A stretch of 64,000 nt of DNA, taken from the NCBI RefSeq assembly GCF_021398715.1, contig NZ_CP090347.1, positions 1,302,001 through 1,366,000 on the forward strand. The letters run 5' to 3'. A program made the position numbers and the translations under genes. Source of the DNA: Microbacterium binotii. Lineage in GTDB: Bacteria > Actinomycetota > Actinomycetes > Actinomycetales > Microbacteriaceae. The notes below the pieces were generated by a model. It made no database searches and was not told the DNA's origin. It was given only the letters and a program-made list of their open reading frames with translations. Shown piece by piece: positions 18,652 through 26,351 of the stretch. The stretch's first letter is position 1. The number at the start of each line of letters is the position of its first letter.

Positions 18652-19202
18652 CGGGCCCCTGCCTGTATCCGCCGCTGGGTGACGAACAGATCGAGTTGAC
18701 GGGCCTGCAGCACGAGCCAAGGACTGAAGGCCCACTCGGCGGCATCCAGAGCCGTCACGAGGTCGGCCGGGTGCACCCACTGCGTCTCGAGTACCTCGAG
18801 GGGGTTGGGTCGCGGCAGGTTCTCGGCGCGTGCGATGTAGACCGGGCAGATCTCGTTTTCGACGATCCCGCTCGCGTCGGTGGCGCGGTATCGGAAGAGG
18901 GGAAGGGCGAGTTCGATGTCCGTCAGGCGCAGTCCGAGCTCGGAGTCGGCGTGTCGCTTGACGGCGTTCAGGAGAGGCTCGGCCGGTCGAGGATGTCCGC
19001 AGAACGAGTTGGTCCACACCCCGGGCCAGGTGCGCTTGTGCAGGGCTCGACGGGTGACGAGGACGCGGCCTTCGTCATCCAGAACGTGACAGGAGAAGGC
19101 GAGATGCAGCGCGGTGTCTGTACCGTGGACACTGCTCTTGGGCGCAGTCCCGATCTGATTGCCTTCGTCATCCACAAGAATGACCTGTTCGATCTCGTCC
19201 AT
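18648..19202 (-). CDS. idi: Isopentenyl-diphosphate delta-isomerase (type I)
   Basis: The 184-residue Nudix-fold isomerase has the catalytic cysteine segment TNSFCGHPRPAE and the VENEICPVY segment that holds the catalytic Glu. It interconverts IPP and DMAPP, feeding the carotenoid genes behind it. The start at 19202 is chosen because ggaaggg lies at good distance before it; an ATG 12 bp upstream has no ribosome binding site. It is the first gene of the seven-gene crt operon, under the promoter at 19244-19272. Confidence 0.93.
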   Translation of the reverse strand: MDEIEQVILVDDEGNQIGTAPKSSVHGTDTALHLAFSCHVLDDEGRVLVTRRALHKRTWPGVWTNSFCGHPRPAEPLLNAVKRHADSELGLRLTDIELALPLFRYRATDASGIVENEICPVYIARAENLPRPNPLEVLETQWVHPADLVTALDAAEWAFSPWLVLQARQLDLFVTQRRIQAGAR

Positions 19203-19217
19203 GCGCCCTTCCATTTT

Positions 19218-19232
19218 GCTAGTTTTGCTAGC
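19218..19232. promoter_or_regulatory. Putative MarR/CrtR operator (GCTAG-N5-CTAGC)
   Basis: The perfect inverted repeat GCTAGTTTTGCTAGC lies between idi and the divergent MarR gene. It is nested in a direct repeat of ttttgctag (19214-19222 and 19223-19231). It lies just downstream of the expected transcription start of the crt operon, where a bound repressor would block transcription. In corynebacteria a MarR protein, CrtR, controls the crt operon from the equivalent site. Confidence 0.6.
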
Positions 19233-19243
19233 GAGTTCGATCG

Positions 19244-19272
19244 AGCATACAGACGGCCTGAGGGGGTGTCCA
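19244..19272 (-). promoter_or_regulatory. Sigma70-type promoter of the idi-crt operon
   Basis: On the minus strand TGGACA (19267-19272) and TATGCT (19244-19249) are separated by exactly 17 bp. Transcription would start about 7 bp further on, running straight into the GCTAG palindrome and then the idi ribosome binding site. Confidence 0.65.
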
Positions 19273-19273
19273 C

Positions 19274-19756
19274 ATGGCGAGTCCCGCTGACTCAGACGAT
19301 ACGTCGCGTGATAAGGATCGCGCAGTATGGCGCGTCCTGTCGGCCGTGCGCGCCTTCAGCGACGCCATGGACCGCATGTACAGCGGCATGAAGGGCGACA
19401 TGGACATGAACGCCACCGACCTCGCCGCCCTGCGCATGCTCATCATCCGCGAGCAGCGGGGACAGGACGTCAGCCCGCACGACATCGCACGGCACCTGCG
19501 GATCTCCACCGCCTCGACGACGAAGCTGGTGGACCGTCTCGCCGATTCGGGCCATGTCGTGCGCAAGCCGCATCCCGTCGATCGTCGGGCGAGGCTCATC
19601 TCGTTGACCGACAAGTCGCGCACCGACTTCACGCACCACTTCCGCGACAGCATCGACGCGATGCGGGATGTCGCGTTCGACTATTCGCCGACGGAGCTGG
19701 CGGTGATCGCCGACTTCCTCGAACGGATGTCGGTCGGCATCGACCCCGACGCCTGA
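19274..19756 (+). CDS. MarR family transcriptional regulator (CrtR-like)
   Basis: The 160-residue winged-helix protein has the recognition region DIARHLRISTASTTKLVDRL and the basic wing PHPVDRRARLISLT, both typical of MarR. A GAGGGGG ribosome binding site lies 7 nt before the ATG. It is divergent from the idi-crt operon, and the palindrome between them could serve both genes. By analogy with corynebacterial CrtR, which responds to GGPP, it probably represses the carotenoid operon; the ligand is not shown by the sequence. Confidence 0.85.
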   Translation: MASPADSDDTSRDKDRAVWRVLSAVRAFSDAMDRMYSGMKGDMDMNATDLAALRMLIIREQRGQDVSPHDIARHLRISTASTTKLVDRLADSGHVVRKPHPVDRRARLISLTDKSRTDFTHHFRDSIDAMRDVAFDYSPTELAVIADFLERMSVGIDPDA

Positions 19757-19800
19757 GGGGAACAGAAGCCGGTTTGACCGGGGCTTTCCGAGTAAAGCAG

Positions 19801-19833
19801 AAGGCCCGGATCCGAGGATCCGGGCCTTCTTTT
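19801..19833 (+). terminator. Strong intrinsic terminator, probably bidirectional
   Basis: Two perfect 13-nt arms (19801-19813 and 19816-19828) separated by GA are followed by tcttttt. It ends the MarR gene. On the other strand the hairpin lies just past the tRNA-fMet 3' end and is followed by ctgcttt, so it may terminate that tRNA too. Confidence 0.85.
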
Positions 19834-19835
19834 TG

Positions 19836-19909
19836 TTGCGGGGACAGGATTTGAACCTGCGACCTCTGGGTTATGAGCCCAGCGAGCTACCGAACTGCTC
19901 CACCCCGCG
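19836..19909 (-). tRNA. Initiator tRNA-Met (CAU)
   Basis: The 74-nt cloverleaf has anticodon CAU in the loop CTCATAA. It has the three G-C pairs in the anticodon stem (GGG/CCC) and the C1-A72 mismatch that mark an initiator tRNA. The T arm is CAGGTTCAAATCCTG. CCA is not encoded. Confidence 0.95.
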
Positions 19910-19995
19910 GCACAAGAGATAACACTAGCACGCGTTCGGGCAGTGCGCGAATCGAGGCGGTTGCCGAGGTCTCTCCGGGCCGGGAGGATGGGGGA

Positions 19996-20799
19996 GTGCC
20001 CGCCGTCCTCTCCCTCGCCGTCGCGCAATTCGCGCCGATCGCCGACCGCTCCGCCAACCTGGATCGGATCCGTCTCCTCGCCGCGCAGGCCGCTTCTCGC
20101 GGAGCCCGCGTGCTGGTGCTTCCGGAGTACAGCAGCTTCTTCGTCGACCCGTTCGACGCGTCGCTGCGCCAGAACGCAGAGCCCGGGCCCGACGGGCCGT
20201 TCGTACGGGGCCTGCGCGAGATCGCTGCGCGGGAAGACCTCACCCTCGTGGCGGGTCTGGTCGAGGCGGCGGATGCGGACCGCGTCCACAACACCGTCGT
20301 CGCGGTCGACGCCTCGGGCGTCGTCGCCGGCTACCGCAAGCAGCACCTCTACGACGCCTTCGGGCAGCAGGAATCGGACTGGGTCGCTCCCGGAGAGCTC
20401 GATGAGCCGCAGACCTTCACCGTCGACGGCGTCGTCTTCGGCATCATGACCTGTTACGACCTGCGCTTCCCCGAGGCCGCGCGCCGCATCGTGGACGCCG
20501 GCGCGCACGTCATCCTCGTACCGGCGGAATGGGTGCGCGGCCCCCTGAAGGAGCAACAGTGGCAGACCCTGCTGGCGGCGCGGGCGATTGAGAGCACGGC
20601 GTTCGTCGCGGCGGCGGACCACCCCGCACCCATCGGCGTCGGCCATTCCGTCATCCTCGACCCGCAGGGCGTCGTGCTCGCCGGGCTCGCCGCAGGGGAG
20701 GGACTCGCGGTCGCCCCCATCGATCTGGACGAGCTGGCCCGCATCCGCGTCGTCAATCCGGCGTTGCAGCTGCGTCGCTACCGCGTGGTCCCTCGCTGA
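19996..20799 (+). CDS. Nitrilase superfamily carbon-nitrogen hydrolase
   Basis: The 267-residue protein has the full Glu-Lys-Cys triad of the nitrilase superfamily: Glu in VLPEYSSFF near 43, Lys in GYRKQHLYDAFG near 114 and Cys in MTCYDLRFPE near 150. The GTG at 19996 is preferred because ggaggatgggg precedes it, while upstream readings run into the tRNA gene. It is likely a cytosolic amidase of the omega-amidase or deaminated-glutathione amidase type; the exact substrate is not determined. It converges on an aminotransferase, which would fit an omega-amidase pairing, but that is inference. Confidence 0.87.
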   Translation: MPAVLSLAVAQFAPIADRSANLDRIRLLAAQAASRGARVLVLPEYSSFFVDPFDASLRQNAEPGPDGPFVRGLREIAAREDLTLVAGLVEAADADRVHNTVVAVDASGVVAGYRKQHLYDAFGQQESDWVAPGELDEPQTFTVDGVVFGIMTCYDLRFPEAARRIVDAGAHVILVPAEWVRGPLKEQQWQTLLAARAIESTAFVAAADHPAPIGVGHSVILDPQGVVLAGLAAGEGLAVAPIDLDELARIRVVNPALQLRRYRVVPR

Positions 20800-20800
20800 G

Positions 20801-22000
20801 TCAGGCCAGAGCCGCCAGGCGGTGCATGGCCTCCGCGATGACCTCCGGGCGCTTGCAGGCCGCGAAGCGGACGAGGCTGGCGTAGTCGCGCCGCCGCTCC
20901 CGCGCGGCGAACGCCGTCAGCGGGATCGCGACCACCCCGGCCGCCTCCGGGAGGCGGCGGCAGAACTCGTGGGCGTCGCTCACGCCGAGCGGCGCTGCAT
21001 CCGCCACCGTGAAATAGGACCCCCCGGCGCGGAACGGGGCGAACCCGGCCGCGCTGAGCCCGTCGCGCAGTGTGTCGCGCTTGCGCTGCAGCGCCGCACC
21101 GACGCCTGCGAAGAAGGCGTCGTCCAGGCGCAGCCCCGCGGCGACAGCCGGCTGGAACGGCGCACCGTTGACGTACGTGAGGAATTGCTTGACCGTGAGC
21201 ACGGCGTCGATGAGGGATGCGGGCCCCGTCGCCCATCCGATCTTCCAGCCCGTCACAGAGAACGTCTTGCCCGCGGACGAGATCGAGATCGTGCGTTCGG
21301 CGGCGCCCGGCAGCGTCGCGATCGGCACGTGGCGGCGGCCATCGAAGACCAGATGCTCGTACACCTCGTCGGTCACGATGATCGCATCGTGGCGATGTGC
21401 GAGCCGCACGATCTCGGCACGCACATCGTCGGCGAACACGACACCCGTGGGATTGTGGGGATCGTTGAGCAGGATGACGCGGGTGCGGTCCGTCACAGCG
21501 GCGGCGAGCCGATCGAGGTCGGGCTGGAAGTCCGGCCACCGCAGGGGCACGGTCACGAGTGCGGCGCCGGCCAGCGCCACATCCGCGGCGTACGCGTCGT
21601 AATGGGGCTCGAAGACGACGACCTCGTCACCGGGGCCCACGAGCGCGAGGAGCGTGGCCGCGAGCGCCTCCGTCGCCCCCGCGGTGACGAGGACCTCGCG
21701 ATCGGGATCGACCCGCAGCCCGTAGAACCGCGCCTGGTGCTCGGCGATCGCGCGGCGAAGGTCTGCCGTACCGCGACCGGGCGAGTACTGGTTGACGCCC
21801 GTTGCGATCGCCTCACGGGCGATGTCGAGCAGTTCGGCGGGGCCATCCTCATCGGGGAAGCCCTGGCCCAGGTTTATGGCGCCCGTCTCGGCCGCCAGTG
21901 CGCTCATCTCTGCGAAGATCGTAGGGGCGGGGGTGCCGTCCTCGGCGAGGAGTCCGGCGCCCGCGGCCACCCGCTGCCAGGGCGCGTTCTGGTTTCGCAT
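20801..22000 (-). CDS. PLP-dependent class I/II aminotransferase
   Basis: The 399-residue fold-type I aminotransferase has the substrate-binding segment INLGQGFPD, the NDPHNPTG loop, the Asp/Tyr pair in IIVTDEVYEHL and the PLP lysine in SSAGKTFSVTGWKIGW. It resembles the group that includes kynurenine/glutamine transaminases, methionine aminotransferase YbdL and mycobacterial DapC, so the substrate is open. An ACGTTA block on the plus strand (TAACGT on the coding strand) 7 nt before the ATG fits a leaderless transcript. Confidence 0.88.
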   Translation of the reverse strand: MRNQNAPWQRVAAGAGLLAEDGTPAPTIFAEMSALAAETGAINLGQGFPDEDGPAELLDIAREAIATGVNQYSPGRGTADLRRAIAEHQARFYGLRVDPDREVLVTAGATEALAATLLALVGPGDEVVVFEPHYDAYAADVALAGAALVTVPLRWPDFQPDLDRLAAAVTDRTRVILLNDPHNPTGVVFADDVRAEIVRLAHRHDAIIVTDEVYEHLVFDGRRHVPIATLPGAAERTISISSAGKTFSVTGWKIGWATGPASLIDAVLTVKQFLTYVNGAPFQPAVAAGLRLDDAFFAGVGAALQRKRDTLRDGLSAAGFAPFRAGGSYFTVADAAPLGVSDAHEFCRRLPEAAGVVAIPLTAFAARERRRDYASLVRFAACKRPEVIAEAMHRLAALA

Positions 22001-22007
22001 TCAGCAC

Positions 22008-22013
22008 ACGTTA
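22008..22013 (-). promoter_or_regulatory. Leaderless -10 element for the aminotransferase gene
   Basis: On the coding strand TAACGT ends 7 nt before the ATG at 22000, and no Shine-Dalgarno sequence is present. Confidence 0.5.
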
Positions 22014-22098
22014 GTCCCATAGGGCTGTCCCACGACTGGCATAGGAAAAGCACAGAGATGGCGGTCACAGTGAAGATCGCCTGTCAGAAGGAGCAACC

Positions 22099-23598
22099 AT
22101 GAGTGACAACCAGGGCTCCCGCCCCGAATCCGAAGACTCTGTGTCCGAATCCGTCGCGCCCGCCGCATCGCCGCAGCCGGCCCCCGCGTCCGACGTGCCG
22201 ACGACCCCGCCGGCCGCGGCCGCCCCCGCGGCTCCCGCCATGCCGCCGCGCCCGCCCTACCCCGCCTCCTACCCGAAGGCGCCCGCGGGTTACGCCCCCG
22301 CAGCCGGCGCCGCCGCGACGGGCCAGGCGTTCGGCCCCGGCGCCCAAACCGCGCCGACGCTTCCGCTGAGCGGCCCGACGCCGTCCGCCCCGGTGCGCAA
22401 GAAGTCGACCGCCGGTCGCACCGTGGGGCTCCTCGTGGCCGCTGCCCTCGTCGGAGGCGCCGCGGGTGTGGGTGGAACCTACGCCGGTATCAGCATGTGG
22501 GGTCAGACCCAGATGACGGCTGCCGGCAGTCCCACCGTCGTGACCGTCAACGACACCCAGAAGGTCAACAACGTCACCGCCGTGGCCGCCAAGGTCCTGC
22601 CGAGCGTGGTCACGATCTCGGCCACCGCCGGGAACAGCGGCGGCACGGGCAGCGGTGTGATCCTCTCCGCGGACGGCTACGTGCTGACCAACACCCACGT
22701 CGTCACGCTGGACGGCGCAACGGCCGACCCCACGCTCTCGGTGACGACATCCGACGGCAAGGTCTACAAGGCGACCGTCGTCGGCACCGACCCGACCTAC
22801 GATCTCGCGGTCATCAAGCTGACGGATGCGTCGGGCCTCACGCCCGTGGAGTTCGCCGACTCGAGCAAGCTCAACGTGGGCGACCAGGCGATCGCACTCG
22901 GAGCGCCGCTCGGACTGGACAACACGGTCACGACCGGCATCGTCAGCGCTTTGAACCGCTCGATCGAGATCGCCTCCTCGGCGGCCCCGGAGGATTCGTC
23001 CACTGAGGGCGACAGCGGCCAGGGCCAGCAGGAGAGCCCGTTCCAGTTCGACTTCGGCCAGGGGCAGCAGCAGTCCACGTCCTCGAGCACGACGATCAAG
23101 ATCGCCGTCATCCAGACGGATGCGGCGATCAACCCCGGCAACTCCGGCGGAGCCCTCGTGGATTCCGACGGCAACCTGATCGGTATCAACGTCGCCATCG
23201 CCTCCTCCGGCGGCAGCTCGTCGAGCGGTCAGTCGGGCAACATCGGCGTGGGCTTCTCCATCCCGGCCAACATCGCTCAGCGCGTCGCGAACGAGATCAT
23301 CGAGTCCGGCAGCGCGACGCACGGACTGCTCGGTGCGACCGTCGCCGACGCCGCCTCGCAGAAGAACGCCACCATCCAGGGTGCCTACATCCAGGACGTG
23401 TCCTCGGGCGGCGCGGCCGCCGGCGCGGGGCTTCGCTCCGGCGACATCGTCACGGAGTTCAACGGCGTTCCCATCACCAACGCGATCGACCTCACCGCCC
23501 AGGTGCGTGCGGCCGCGGGCGGCTCCGACGCGACGCTGAGCTACGTCCGCGACGGCAAGACCGAGACGGCGAAGCTGACGCTGGGCACGCTGCAGTAA
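22099..23598 (+). CDS. HtrA/DegP-type membrane serine protease with PDZ domain
   Basis: The 499-residue protein has a Pro/Ala-rich cytoplasmic N-terminus of about 100 residues. One membrane segment follows near 110-133, then a trypsin-like domain with His in LTNTHVV near 200, Asp in TYDLAVIKL near 235 and Ser in NPGNSGGAL near 349, and a C-terminal PDZ domain near 410-495. A Ser/Gln-rich insert precedes the catalytic serine. The protease faces the cell exterior and probably degrades misfolded envelope proteins. aaggagcaacc before the ATG is a good ribosome binding site. Confidence 0.92.
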   Translation: MSDNQGSRPESEDSVSESVAPAASPQPAPASDVPTTPPAAAAPAAPAMPPRPPYPASYPKAPAGYAPAAGAAATGQAFGPGAQTAPTLPLSGPTPSAPVRKKSTAGRTVGLLVAAALVGGAAGVGGTYAGISMWGQTQMTAAGSPTVVTVNDTQKVNNVTAVAAKVLPSVVTISATAGNSGGTGSGVILSADGYVLTNTHVVTLDGATADPTLSVTTSDGKVYKATVVGTDPTYDLAVIKLTDASGLTPVEFADSSKLNVGDQAIALGAPLGLDNTVTTGIVSALNRSIEIASSAAPEDSSTEGDSGQGQQESPFQFDFGQGQQQSTSSSTTIKIAVIQTDAAINPGNSGGALVDSDGNLIGINVAIASSGGSSSSGQSGNIGVGFSIPANIAQRVANEIIESGSATHGLLGATVADAASQKNATIQGAYIQDVSSGGAAAGAGLRSGDIVTEFNGVPITNAIDLTAQVRAAAGGSDATLSYVRDGKTETAKLTLGTLQ

Positions 23599-23620
23599 CC
23601 CCACACCGCTCCGACGGTTC

Positions 23621-23657
23621 GGACGCCACCTCGCGATAGGCTCGCGAGGTGGCGTCC
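23621..23657. terminator. Perfect hairpin after htrA, overlapping the next gene's start
   Basis: Perfect 16-nt arms (23621-23636 and 23642-23657) surround the loop TAGGC, 22 bp after the protease stop. The right arm contains the GTG start of the next gene and is followed by ttctcgttc. It may terminate htrA and also fold over the downstream start region. Confidence 0.6.
23637..23642 (+). promoter_or_regulatory. Leaderless -10 element for the first TagF-like gene
   Basis: TAGGCT, in the loop of the hairpin at 23621-23657, ends 6 nt before the GTG at 23649. No ribosome binding site precedes that start, which fits a leaderless mRNA. Confidence 0.5.
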
Positions 23658-24905
23658 TTCTCGTTCGGCGACGGCAATGCGAAGAAGCTCCTCGCCATTC
23701 CGTTCTATGCGGCCGGGCGGGCTCTCACCTTGCTCGTGCCGCGGGCGCGCGGAAGGTGGGTCTTCGGCTCGGCGGCGGGAATCGCCGACGGCGCCCTCGC
23801 GCTGTGGAACGAGGCGGCGGCACGCGGTCACCGTGCCGTCTGGCTGGTCCGCACCGATGCGCAGGCACGGGATGCGGCATCGCGCGGCATCCCGCAGGTC
23901 CGCGCCGATTCGCTGCGCGGACTCTGGCTTACGGCGCGCGCCGAGGTCGTCGTCGTCACGCACGGCTTCGGCGACGTCAACCGTTACGCCGTGTCGGGGT
24001 CGTACCTCGTGCAGCTGTGGCACGGCATCCCGCTCAAGCGCATCGGCATCGACTCGCCGGAGACCCTGCGTAGTTCTCTCCTGCCGTCCTCTCGTCTCGT
24101 GCGTCGTCTGCTCGCGTTCATGTACCGCAGTGCCACACGCCGGATCCGTCTTCTGCCGGCCGCATCCCACCTCGTACGCGGACGCCTCGAATCGGCGTTC
24201 TCGCTCGACGACTCGCGCGTACCGGTCGTCGGGGAGCCGCGCGTGGACGTGCTGTCGAGGGGGAGTGAGACCGAACGGCGAGAGCGCGCGCGTCGTCAGC
24301 TCGAAGCCACGCTGGGTCCGCTCGGCGACGACCGGCTGGTGCTGTACGCACCGACGTGGCGCGACGGCGACGACGACCCTGCGATCCCCACGGCCGGCGA
24401 CTGGGCACGGATCACCGAGCTGCTCGACGAGCACGGTGCGCGGCTGATCGTGCGCCCGCATCCGTTGGGCGCGGGGGAGTACGCACCGCCCGGGGGCTCC
24501 CGCCGTGTGCACCTGCTCGGCAGCGACCGCCTGGCCGATGTCACGCCAGTGCTTCCGGGCCTGGATCTGCTCGTCACCGATTACTCGTCGCTGGCGTACG
24601 ACTCTTCGCTGGTGCCACTGCCGGTCGTGTATTTCGCGCCGGACGTCGACGCTTACGCCCGCCGCCGCGGCTTCTACGGCGCCTACGCGGACGTCGCCGG
24701 CCCGGATGTCGCCCTGGACTGGGAGGGGGCTCTCGCACAGATCGCGGCCGTGCTCTCGGACGACGAGGCGCGCGAGGCGCGACGGGAGCGTGCCAGACGT
24801 CTGGACGCGGCCGTGCACGCGCACCGCGACGGCCGCAACGCGGAACGGGTCTATCGGGCCATCATGGCTGCCACCGGCGGCGACCCTCGGGAGGAGACCG
24901 CATGA
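23649..24905 (+). CDS. CDP-glycerol glycerophosphotransferase family protein (TagB/TagF-like)
   Basis: The 418-residue protein has the conserved glycerophosphotransferase segments VQLWHGIPLKRIG near 120, LYAPTWRDG near 235, VRPHPLG near 270 and LLVTDYSSLAYD near 305, the last being the likely nucleotide-binding SSL site. Such enzymes polymerise glycerol- or ribitol-phosphate for teichoic-acid-like wall polymers at the inner membrane face. The stop overlaps the next gene as ATGA, so the two similar enzymes are co-translated; one may prime and the other extend, as an inference. Confidence 0.87.
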   Translation: MASFSFGDGNAKKLLAIPFYAAGRALTLLVPRARGRWVFGSAAGIADGALALWNEAAARGHRAVWLVRTDAQARDAASRGIPQVRADSLRGLWLTARAEVVVVTHGFGDVNRYAVSGSYLVQLWHGIPLKRIGIDSPETLRSSLLPSSRLVRRLLAFMYRSATRRIRLLPAASHLVRGRLESAFSLDDSRVPVVGEPRVDVLSRGSETERRERARRQLEATLGPLGDDRLVLYAPTWRDGDDDPAIPTAGDWARITELLDEHGARLIVRPHPLGAGEYAPPGGSRRVHLLGSDRLADVTPVLPGLDLLVTDYSSLAYDSSLVPLPVVYFAPDVDAYARRRGFYGAYADVAGPDVALDWEGALAQIAAVLSDDEAREARRERARRLDAAVHAHRDGRNAERVYRAIMAATGGDPREETA

Positions 24906-26350
24906 CCACGGCGGAGTGGAGCACGGGAAGCGCTCCGGCGCTCGTCCTGCGGGGAGCCGGGGCGCGTCCCGCACGCGTCGAGCTGATCGGCGCCCGTGCG
25001 CGGGTGGCCGCGACGCTGACCGGCCGGGGCAAGACATGGACCGCGACCTTGACGCTCGCGGCCTCGCGCTGGGGCGGGCCGGTTCTCCCGCTGCCGAGCG
25101 GGCGGTACCGGGTGCACGTCGAGCCCGCCGCCTCCGCGGAGGCCCCTGACGCCCCCGAGCCCCTCGCGCTCGCGCAACTCGGACCGGTGCGCGCGACGCT
25201 GACGGAGTGGGAGCTCGAGATCGGACCGCCCGTCGACCCGGCGTACGACGCCGGCGAGGCGCAGGGCGCCCTCGAGCGCCGCTATGCGACCGGGCGCGAG
25301 CCGCTGGAGGAGGCGGTCTTCTTCGAGAGCTTCTACGGGCGCAATGCCAGCTGCAATCCGCTCGCGATCGACCGGGTGCTCAGCGAGCGGCTGCCCGGCC
25401 TCGTGCGGTACTGGAGCGTCGTCGACCTCTCCGTCGACGTCCCCGAGGGGGCGATCCCCGTCGTCGAGGGGAGTCCGGACTGGTGGCGGGCCCGCGCGGT
25501 CTCGCGCCTGCTGGTGGTCAACGACTGGATGCGTCGGCGCTACGTGCGCCGGCCGGGGCAGCACGTGGTCCAGACCTGGCACGGCACGCCCCTCAAGAGA
25601 CTGGCGCTTCATCGCCCCGGCTTCGATCCTCGACGTGCGGTCGCCGTCGTGCGCGAATCGCTCCGTTGGAACGTCCTGCTGGCGCAGAACCCGTACGCGG
25701 CATCGATCCTGCGGCGGGCCTATGCGTTCGGTCGCCGACCGATCTGGGTCGAGGGATACCCGCGCAACGACGTGCTTCGCACGGGGGATGCGGCGGCGGT
25801 GCGCGCGCGTCTCGGCATCGGCGAGGACGAGCGCGTCATCCTCTACGCGCCGACCTGGCGCGACGATCGCGAGCAGATCGTGGACTTCCTGGATGCCGAG
25901 AGGCTCGCGGCCGACACCGGCGCGGTCGTGCTGGTGCGTGGTCACTCCCGCACGCTGCTGCCGGGCAGGGACGCCGAGGGTGCGCGCGTCATCGATGTGA
26001 CAGGCTTCCCGGACACCGCCCAGCTGCTGCTGGCCGCCGACGCGCTCGTGACCGACTATTCGTCGGTGATGTTCGACTTCACCGTCACGGGTAAGCCGGT
26101 GTACTTCTTCGTGCCCGACCTCGAGGACTACCGCGGACGCCTGCGCGGGTTCTACTTCGATCTCACCGCACGCGCGCCCGGGCCGCTCGTGCGCACGCAG
26201 GAGGAGTTGACCCGGGCCCTGGCGCAGGACTCCGCCGCCTACGCCGACCGGTACGCCGCGTGGCAGCGCGCCTTCAACGCGCGCGACGACGGCCACGCGG
26301 CGGAGCGCGTCGTCGCCCGCATCCTCGATCAGGGCCTGATCGGCGGCTGA
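24902..26350 (+). CDS. CDP-glycerol glycerophosphotransferase (TagF-like)
   Basis: This is a 482-residue protein. The first ~130 residues form a beta-rich accessory domain typical of TagF-like proteins. The catalytic domain follows with VVQTWHGTPLKRLALH near 220, ILYAPTWRDD near 317, VLVRGHSRT near 343 and LVTDYSSVMFDFTV near 383. The start at 24902 is fixed by the ATGA overlap with the preceding gene. Together they suggest synthesis of a poly(glycerol-phosphate)-type wall polymer. Confidence 0.88.
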   Translation: MTTAEWSTGSAPALVLRGAGARPARVELIGARARVAATLTGRGKTWTATLTLAASRWGGPVLPLPSGRYRVHVEPAASAEAPDAPEPLALAQLGPVRATLTEWELEIGPPVDPAYDAGEAQGALERRYATGREPLEEAVFFESFYGRNASCNPLAIDRVLSERLPGLVRYWSVVDLSVDVPEGAIPVVEGSPDWWRARAVSRLLVVNDWMRRRYVRRPGQHVVQTWHGTPLKRLALHRPGFDPRRAVAVVRESLRWNVLLAQNPYAASILRRAYAFGRRPIWVEGYPRNDVLRTGDAAAVRARLGIGEDERVILYAPTWRDDREQIVDFLDAERLAADTGAVVLVRGHSRTLLPGRDAEGARVIDVTGFPDTAQLLLAADALVTDYSSVMFDFTVTGKPVYFFVPDLEDYRGRLRGFYFDLTARAPGPLVRTQEELTRALAQDSAAYADRYAAWQRAFNARDDGHAAERVVARILDQGLIGG

Positions 26351-26351
26351 C

